Assembly: GCA_963721075.1 (NCBI GenBank)
Contig: CAVRHV010000004.1
Coordinates: forward strand, 1-64,000
Origin: DATFVA01 sp963721075
Lineage (GTDB): Bacteria; Bacteroidota; Ignavibacteria; Ignavibacteriales; Ignavibacteriaceae
Length of the DNA stretch: 64,000 bases
Direction: 5' to 3'
Part shown: positions 57,001 through 64,000 of the stretch, one piece after another
Position numbering within the stretch: the stretch's first letter is position 1
Layout of the letters: each line of letters starts with the position of its first letter
The notes under the pieces: generated by a model
The model's input: only the letters and a program-made list of their open reading frames with translations
Databases searched by the model: none
What the model was told of the DNA's origin: nothing
Made by a program: the position numbers and the translations under genes

Positions 57001-60000
57001 AACTTCAGCAGCATACATTCCGTCTGAAGTATCAGACACCGATCCGGGTCCTGCATTCTCGTCACCGTGGATGAACAATTTCATCTGCTTATAATTGAAC
57101 ACATCCAGAGGTCTGTACAGGTATTTTACAGCCTGCCTTGACTGCCCGTCTGCCAGGTTTTTAAGTATCAGGTTTAACGACTGTTCGTTACGGTAGATCT
57201 GCTCATCAGGTCTTGTTCTGTCTCTTTCCTGGAATACTCCCGGAGGTGATGTGTAACCCGGGTTATCCTCTATGTTGATTACTGAAATAGACATCGTAGT
57301 GTCTTCCGGGAGCACTTTCTGCCACTGACTTCCGGTAAGGTTAAATTCGGTAATACGTAAATGGACTGTAGTATCTGCACCTGATATAAAAAATCTTATA
57401 TATTCAACATCCGTCAGAGAAGGACTGCCTACCTCACGAGCAAAGTCTTTTAACGGTACCCTGTACAGGAACCAGCCGTCATTGTCGCCGCCGCCGGCTA
57501 TAAACCGGTTTGTAGTTCTGCTCGTATCCAGCGGTATCTCATACCTGAAATAACTGTTTGCGAGATCAAGATTTCCGTTTTTATTCAGATCCTCAGTGTC
57601 GGGAAATCTTCCGATATCGGTAAGAACGGCGTTACCCTCAGTACCATTTATATTAAAATAGTCCTGCCAGTTGAGACTCCCGGTTTTTGTAAATGAGAAA
57701 TTATCGCCGCTTGGATCCGATTTGGTACTGCCGGTATTTGCGCGTTCTTGAGCATCCGTCCAGCCGTCAAGTCCAACATCCTCTCCCTGATCAATAAGAT
57801 CATTATAGGGAGGGCGATCCTCAGTATTCAGGATCCTGTTTGGTATAACATCCTCACTGATTCTTCCAAGATCAAGATATACCTTTGATCCCGGAGGGGC
57901 CTCATCTATTTTAGCCCAGAACTCAACAAATTCTATATTTTCTTCAACAAGGTTGTTTGCAGTTGAAGAAAGCACTTTCATAATACCGCCCCAGTTCCGG
58001 CTCCTGTTTCCAAGCTGAGGATTGTAGTTGTATGTTCCGGGAGTATCAGGCAGAAAGACATAATCCATCACGGTCACCTGCTGATCTGCTTTGGCTACCG
58101 ATTTATTCGGCCATATCTGCTTTACATTAACATCGGATGGAGTAACTGTGTACCAGATGCTTTTACCTTTGTAATCCATCAGCTGCTTGGAATTATATCC
58201 TGAAAGTCCGGGAATAGAGTCAGGAGGACTCAGGTCCTTCCAGGCAGTATATGAAACCCCCACAGGAATAGTTCTTTTTGCACCTTCAAAATCATCTATG
58301 TATGCAATGCTCTGTCCGTTATCAGAGGCAATAGTACTTTTCTTTGTGTTGGGATCAGGATTTATGTAAGCATATTCACCGCTGACGTTTACTGATGACA
58401 TTTCCCTTGTGGAAATAATATTATCAAGAGCTTTTGTTACAATCGGAAGGTCAACACCGGTTTTTGCATCAACACCATATATTGTATTGCTCAGTGGTTC
58501 CTCACCTATTCTTACCTTATCACTGAGCGTCTGCTGATTAAGATTCAGAATTGAAAAACCGAGCTGGGTTTTGTCGGAGAAGTCAAAAAGTCCCCTCGCT
58601 CCCAAAAGCGTTTTAGAAGCAAGCTGGAACAGGTCGTTCTTCTCATACGTTATTTTCAGATCGGCACCGGGAACAAGTGCGGCATCATTACGAATGGTAA
58701 GCTGACCAATATTATAATCTACTATGTAGTCAGTCCCGGGAGTCAATTCCCTTCCGTTCAATAATACTCTTACTGAATTTTCAACAACGTTGAACCCAAG
58801 TTGGTAAACAGAGGAAGCCTCACCCGAATATTTACCGGTCAGAAGCCACTTGTCCTGCACCTTGTTCTGCTGAGCAATGGTTTTTGATGTATCGTATACG
58901 TCAGTATATTTGAGTGTATCCGGTATATCCGCCGGAAGATCTGCACCGAATGGTTTTAATGTCGGGAAGATTACCTCACCGGTTTCGGGAAAGATCGTCA
59001 GGTTCGGACGAAAATCGAACTTATTATCGGGAACAGGCTGTTTACTTGCATCAAGCAGGTCGAGTCCAAATGCGGTCAGTAATCTTACGTTTGTACCGTT
59101 CTTGCCTGTCAGGTCGGTTACAGGATCCTGTCCTTCTTTTTCATACTCTATGTTAAATTCAAATCCTTCTTCCTTAATATTCCTGCCGCCAAGCGGATAA
59201 ATATTCTTAAGCTGCAGCTTCCATGCCCTTGCATACGGGCCTCCCGACTGAAGGTTCTTCGGTTTCACGAGTTTAAGAACAATATTCGAAGAAGTGTCGT
59301 TTACATTGATCGAGTTCAGGAATTCTCCGTAAACATCTCCGCTCTGACGCTGATAAGCAACCGCAACAACATCATTATCCTGCAGGCTGGTCTTAAATGT
59401 TATAAAACCTGTTTCCGGATGAAGTACATAATCAACATCCTGCTGAAGCAGTTCAAACCATCCTGTTTCAACCTGTCCGGGAATAGCAGTTGTATCTTCA
59501 CTGTAACGTGCCGGATAGTTTTGCCCTTGCTCAATCGGAAAAAGATCAATGTAGGCATTCGCTTTTCTTTGTTTGGTTCTGTCTGTAATAATACCGTAAA
59601 CTGATTTCCAGACTTCAATATTTACAACACGAAGCTCAGGATGGACAATGGGGGTAGCTTTACTATAGTAATCACTGAAAATATGCTGGGTTTCACTTGC
59701 ATAAGTCGTATCAAGAAAGTAGTGGTTGGTTGAGTAATCGTATGCGCGCAGGTTGAATTCCTGTGAGGTAGTTCCGCTGTTAACGGAAACCTCTTCTGTT
59801 TCACCTTTTTTCTGGCTGGCAAGGGTTGTAAGTGAAAGAGGACCTAACTTAAAGTTAGCCTTCAAGCCGAACAGGGCCTCGCTGCCGCCCACAAGCGGGG
59901 AGGTCTGCAGCGAAACGTTACCTGCTTCAATACTCTGAATTATCTCATCTTCATAACCTTCATATTTTATCTTAAGCTGGTTTTCGTATTGAAATGTTCT

Positions 60001-61092
60001 TTCAGTATTCCAGTCGGCATTTATGTGAAGCTTATCTCCTATTGTTCCCGCGACGGTTATCTGCACCTGCTGCTTGAAGTCGGGTTCGTTTCTTGTGTTT
60101 CCGTATCTTGAAGCGGTTACTCCTTCAGTGCTCTCATTTCGCCACGCACCGTGGATATCAACAGCACCGCCTATTTTAAGACTGATTTTTGGTTCGCCGA
60201 AAATACTAAGCACCCCTACCTTTGGCAGAGGAATTTCAAAATCGGTTATATTCTTAATCAGTTCGCCAAGTTCCTTCTTTGATGATTTCAGCTCATACTG
60301 ATAGCCGAGATCTTCCCATAGTTCTCTCTCGTGTAGTGCTAGCTTTGCATCAATATAATCCTCTATAGGCACTCTTAATAAAATCTTGGTCTCCTGCCCT
60401 GCAATTTTTTCTTCGATTACAACAAACTTCCCCGTTGAATCGATCTTAACTGTCCGCGTTCTTGCAGTGGGCTGTGCTATAAAGGGCGAAGTCCTTTCAC
60501 GTTGAAGAGTTACATAAGGCAGGTCCCTGCGTTCATAATGAAAATATTTCAACCTGGCGGTAGAATCTATTGCCATTGAGTCTACTTTTATGGTATCGGC
60601 AGCTACACCTATCGTATCTGTCTTCAAAGAGTCGGTATTTAAGGAATCAGTTTTACCCGTGGAATCGGGTGGAAAGAATCCGGTTACTGCTGCGAAGAGA
60701 TCTGACTCGGATGCCTCAAGCGATGCATAACTATCCTGCTTTTTCTCAAGGGAGATAAGCTGTGGATCAATAACTTTTATTGAATCAATTTTCTGTTCAT
60801 TTGAAGCAGGGAATAGAGGAAAGCCGATCTTCATCCTTTTGATCAGGAGAATAATTATTGGGGTATGGGGGGATTGAATCCAGCTTATGATAATAATCGA
60901 ATAAGGCATTGATCCAGACAGTATTATCCACCTGCGCCTTTTCCGGAGAGAACCCGAGATTGACTAAGCTGTAAAAGATCACCACAGAAGCTGCAGTGAC
61001 CCCTAATATCTCCCGAACCAGATTTGGAATCTTATTTTTAATGTGGAACCCGAAAGAAATAAATCAAAAATAGCAGTAGAAAAGAATTCTAT
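54052..61092 (-). CDS. sprA: T9SS outer-membrane translocon SprA/Sov (N-terminal frameshift)
   Basis: The main frame (54052-60909) encodes about 2,280 residues of the giant beta-barrel that moves T9SS cargo through the outer membrane. Typical parts: GGAVDIHGAWRNES, QVQITVAGTIGDKLHINADW, SIEAGNVSLQTSPLVGGSE, SIAYIDDFEGAKRTIPVGVS, and a C-terminus GLDVHISIQ. A Q6-containing low-complexity segment (near 55390-55485) interrupts the last third. The natural N-terminus lies in another frame to 60985 and beyond (LVREILGVTAASVVIFYSLV), joined near 60850 by one missing A (QKDEKIGFPLFPAS). A second break near 61045 would connect to a start at 61092 (ATA, or miscalled ATG) behind GGAGG. The extended start is inference. 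Confidence 0.92.
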
Positions 61093-61326
61093 AGATCCTC
61101 CGGATTAATAATTAAATTTTGAGCGAAAAATTATGCAAAATAGGTTTGAAGTTCAATATTAAGACCGCCTGAAAACTGTAAAAATTTCAATGTTTTAATG
61201 TAAAGCTTTCACGGGAACCTGTTAAGGTAATTTTTTTTCGCCCTTTGGGGCTAAATTATACCCCTGCCTCATCTCAATTCCCGCTGCTGAAGGGAAAATT
61301 CTTGTGAATTTATCGGCTCAGTTAAC
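61093..61326. other. Intergenic region upstream of sprA
   Basis: About 230 bases, AT-rich, with no supportable gene. It should carry the sprA promoter, but no exact TAnnTTTG match was found. A short GCCCTTTGGGGC inverted repeat lies near 61240. Confidence 0.5.
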
Positions 61327-61827
61327 TTACGTAAATTTCTTTATAATAATCTCATGTAACGGAAACGATTCTATCATTTCATTTCTGTCCGCCAGTTCGA
61401 AATCTTCAAAATCGAATCCCGGTGCAACCGTGCACCCGACAAGGGCAAAGGAATTACTTTCAGTTACTTCAGCTGCGAACCAGTGCCCGGCGGGAATTAC
61501 CGCCTGGAAAACTTCACCTTTTTCAACATCTTTTCCAAGTATAACATTGGATAAATTTCCTTTATCATCTATTATGCAGATATTTATTCCGCTCCCGTCA
61601 TAAAAGTGCCAGATTTCATCGGATTTAAGTCTGTGAAATTTAGATACCTGCTTTCCTTCAAGCAGAAAATAGATAGAGGTAGAAACTGACCTCTCTTTTT
61701 TTAATTTCCGCGGCATACCTTCGGGCAGAATGATCTCCCCCGAACGGTATATTTCCTTAAAGTAGCCTCCTTCCGGATGAGGCTGCAGATCAAATCTTTC
61801 TATGTATAACTTCGCATCTTTATTCAT
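61327..61827 (-). CDS. Cupin superfamily DUF985 protein
   Basis: 166 residues. The DUF985 pattern is clear: LYIERFDLQPHPEGGYFKEI, STSIYFLLEGKQVSKFHRL, SDEIWHFYDGS, AVIPAGHWFAAE and GCTVAPGFDFEDFEL. It adopts a double-stranded beta-helix like yeast YML079w. The ligand is unknown; the conserved His residues could bind a metal or sugar. It lies 26 bases after the deiminase gene and may share its transcript. Confidence 0.88.
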   Translation of the reverse strand: MNKDAKLYIERFDLQPHPEGGYFKEIYRSGEIILPEGMPRKLKKERSVSTSIYFLLEGKQVSKFHRLKSDEIWHFYDGSGINICIIDDKGNLSNVILGKDVEKGEVFQAVIPAGHWFAAEVTESNSFALVGCTVAPGFDFEDFELADRNEMIESFPLHEIIIKKFT

Positions 61828-61853
61828 ATCAATTCATCTATAAAGAGTTGATT

Positions 61854-63870
61854 TCACCTGATTAGCACCATCTTTTTAACCTGACTGAAACTGCCGGCGG
61901 TCATTCTATAAAAATAAATTCCGCTTGAAAGGTTTCCGGCATTAACCACAGCCGTATAGCTTCCCGGCGTTTTGTACCCGTTAACTAATGTCAGAACTTC
62001 CTGGCCAAGCGTATTGTAAATTTTTAGCGTAACGAGTTTACTTTCTTTACTCACCTGATCCTTACTGCCGGGTACCGAATACCTGATGGTTGTAGCCGGA
62101 TTGAACGGGTTAGGGTAATTCTGTTCTAATACATAATCAGACGGACCGGCTTTGAAGATTTGTTACTGCGAGTATTCTTTCGCTTCCATCATAATCGAAT
62201 TGTTTTAACCGGTAAGTAAAATCTCCGGCTCCGGTAACCCTGTCTGTAAAAAGATAACTGCAGACACCAGTTGAAGTGCCGGCACCTTTAATAAAACCAA
62301 TAACAGCAAATTCAGTCCCGGCTGCTTTTCTTTCAACCTCATAACCTCTGCAGTTTAATTCTGATGCTGTACTCCATTTCAGCATTACCGAATCGCCTGC
62401 AGATTCCGCATTGAATGAGATCAGTTCAACAGGTACCTCTTCACTAACTTTGAAGTGATAACAGCCGGCAGGCGCAGTTAAAGGTTTTGCAGTTTCCCTG
62501 CCATCATTGGCAGCTGCGCGCAGGTAATAAAATACTTCGGTACCGGCATTCTGGTTGGGAATTGAGGCACTAAATGAATCGGGAGAAATTTCGGTCATCG
62601 GTACAGCTGTATATCCTGCAGTCGTATCAGTCGTCCATAACAGCTCCGCATCAGCTATCCCGGATGCACTCCGGATATTGGCATCAATTTCATACGGGCC
62701 TGCATAAGTTACCGTACCCGAGATGGAGGGATGAGAAATCAGCAAAGGATTAAATACTCCGATCTCCTTTGTAATACAATGGATAGCGCCAAGAAGCGGA
62801 ATTATTGAATTTGAATTTATACCTTCAATGTTGTACCCCGGCATAGCTTCTCTGTATATGCGGAATGCCGTGGTATCATACTGTTCTTCATATGTAGGTA
62901 TAATTACTGTCTTATTTATAATGATAGAATTGGTGTAAGTTCTGTAATCGCCTCCCTGGTTCGGGTAATGACCGCCTGCATCAGGCGGCATGGGAATCCT
63001 CACCACTTTGAAAGGTCTGCCGTAGCAGGTAAGAAAATTGTTGAGTACATACTGCAGGTTTGCTTCTATCTGGGGACCGTCAGCTACTCCCTGCGGATAC
63101 TGACCAACAAGCAGAGTTTCCTCATCAAGAAGCTTCATATGCATATCAATATGGTGTATCTCATCATAAGGAAGAGTATTCATTTTGATGTAGCGGTCAA
63201 GACCCATATATAATGACATTATTGTGTCTATTTCTGCTTCTGTCTTTCCGGGATTTTCATTTAAAATAAGTCTGCTTGAGAAACCTGTACCATGACCATC
63301 CGTCATAAAATTACCGCCGGTGGCAATCAGATCGTATGGGGCTTGTGTTGTCTGGTGTATAGGGACATTTATATAATTTGCAAAAAATACGGGGATATCA
63401 TCATCAAGCGGACGGGGACGGTTATAGATCCAATCGATTATTTTCATACTGTCTATTTCATCCCTGTAAACGGTCCATGGACCATAATCTCTGCACCAGA
63501 TAGAGTTGAAGCCTGTTAAAAGGAACTTCAGGTTAACAAGGGGAACGCCGCCCTGGGTCAGATAACTCTTTACAGAATTTGAATCGCTGCAGACAATGTA
63601 AACAAGTCCCTCTTCCTGTGCATAATCTACAATCTGTCGGAGAATGGAAGTATATGATGTCCACGTGATCATTATACCCTGCAGCTCTTCCCATTCAGCC
63701 ATCGTTCTTACAGGACCCGCCGGGGGATATGTAAATAGAGGATTCAGGGGAGGATTGTAATCCTTCCACACGGATTCCTCTTCTGCTGTCATCTTGTGCG
63801 GTAGTTCTTGTGAAAAGATAAGGATTGTTGTGGAGATTGATAGAAGAACAACTAATAAAAATGATTTCAT
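61854..63870 (-). CDS. Secreted peptidylarginine/agmatine deiminase with T9SS sorting domain (one frameshift)
   Basis: About 671 residues from ATG 63870 (GGGGAAC upstream). The signal peptide ends near LIFSQ. The PAD_porph catalytic domain (about 20-385) shows FNSIWCRDYGPW, HIDMHMKLLDEETLL, GGDYRTYTNSIII and the nucleophile Cys in GAIHCITKEIG. An Ig-like region and a VPVELISF stalk follow, then a sorting domain LEQNYPNPFNPATTIRYSVP ending VKKMVLIR. The frame is lost near 62147 by one extra base. The enzyme should convert free or peptide arginine or agmatine to citrulline-type products at the cell surface; which substrate is used cannot be told. Confidence 0.87.
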
Positions 63871-64000
63871 ATGTTCCCCGGCTAAAAAATGTTTATTAAA
63901 TCTACTATAATTTTCTGAAGTTTGCTTATTATTGTTATTGATTTTTTCAAAGTCTGGTAAGCCATTGTGAAATCTCTTATTACTCATCTGCTCGTATTTT

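Noticed and set aside
1..64000. tRNA, rRNA, riboswitch or prophage
   Set aside because: I saw no cloverleaf, rRNA-like tract, recognisable riboswitch core or phage structural gene when reading the intergenic regions; a covariance-model search was not possible.

Overview
The window looks like a chromosomal segment of a free-living Ignavibacteria-type bacterium (Bacteroidota/Chlorobiota group). Evidence: a giant SprA translocon protein next to the PorX regulator of the type IX secretion system (T9SS), two secreted proteins ending in the YPNPFNP-type T9SS sorting domain, several TAnnTTTG promoter elements typical of Bacteroidota, TonB-dependent receptors, and two-component regulator-propeller histidine kinases. 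No rRNA, tRNA, CRISPR array, phage gene or complete insertion sequence was recognised.

Layout. (1) 1-11.8 kb is a signalling cluster on the + strand: a soluble multi-repeat histidine kinase, a periplasmic-propeller histidine kinase with a nearly identical kinase core, a 7-TM SpoIIE/PP2C phosphatase, a single receiver and a receiver-PP2C phosphatase. (2) 11.9-17.6 kb holds a T9SS cargo protein, a BamE-like secreted protein, a pair of 37-residue membrane microproteins that ordinary gene calling would miss, a decayed gene, and a TonB receptor preceded by a small membrane protein. (3) 17.9-24.8 kb: a translationally coupled trio (PIG-L deacetylase, 44-residue membrane protein, sodium:solute symporter), a rhomboid protease, a DUF116 protein and a YtxH protein. 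(4) 25.1-30.1 kb: porin-pstSCAB for phosphate uptake behind a four-fold TTAACA array with exact 11-bp period. (5) 30.2-34.8 kb: CPBP protease, a second small protein plus heme-type TonB receptor pair, a MITE-like element and a TetR regulator. (6) 34.8-39.2 kb, minus strand: phnDCE-pstB-phoU, whose promoter carries the same 11-bp-phased TTAACA pair. (7) 39.4-47.0 kb, minus strand: CsbD, an M1 peptidase/ruvB/acyltransferase operon and an hsp20-dnaK-hsp20 heat-shock operon. (8) 47.0-54 kb: birA-coaX on +, then on the minus strand porX-tsaE-tsaB-DUF1573-accD-panC, nearly all overlapping. (9) 54-64 kb, minus strand: sprA, a DUF985 cupin and a T9SS-exported peptidylarginine/agmatine deiminase.

How it fits together: pho-box-like sites link two distant phosphorus-uptake operons into one probable regulon with the PhoU brake in the second. 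SprA and PorX supply the secretion route for the two sorting-domain proteins. TonB receptors are each headed by a member of one small membrane-protein family.

Quality note. At least 19 single-base frameshifts interrupt conserved genes in the first 27 kb, none occur between 27.4 and 51.7 kb, and a few appear after that. Several fall in short homopolymers and the downstream frames are fully conserved, so most look like sequencing or assembly errors rather than true pseudogenes. Spans below are for the frame-corrected genes.
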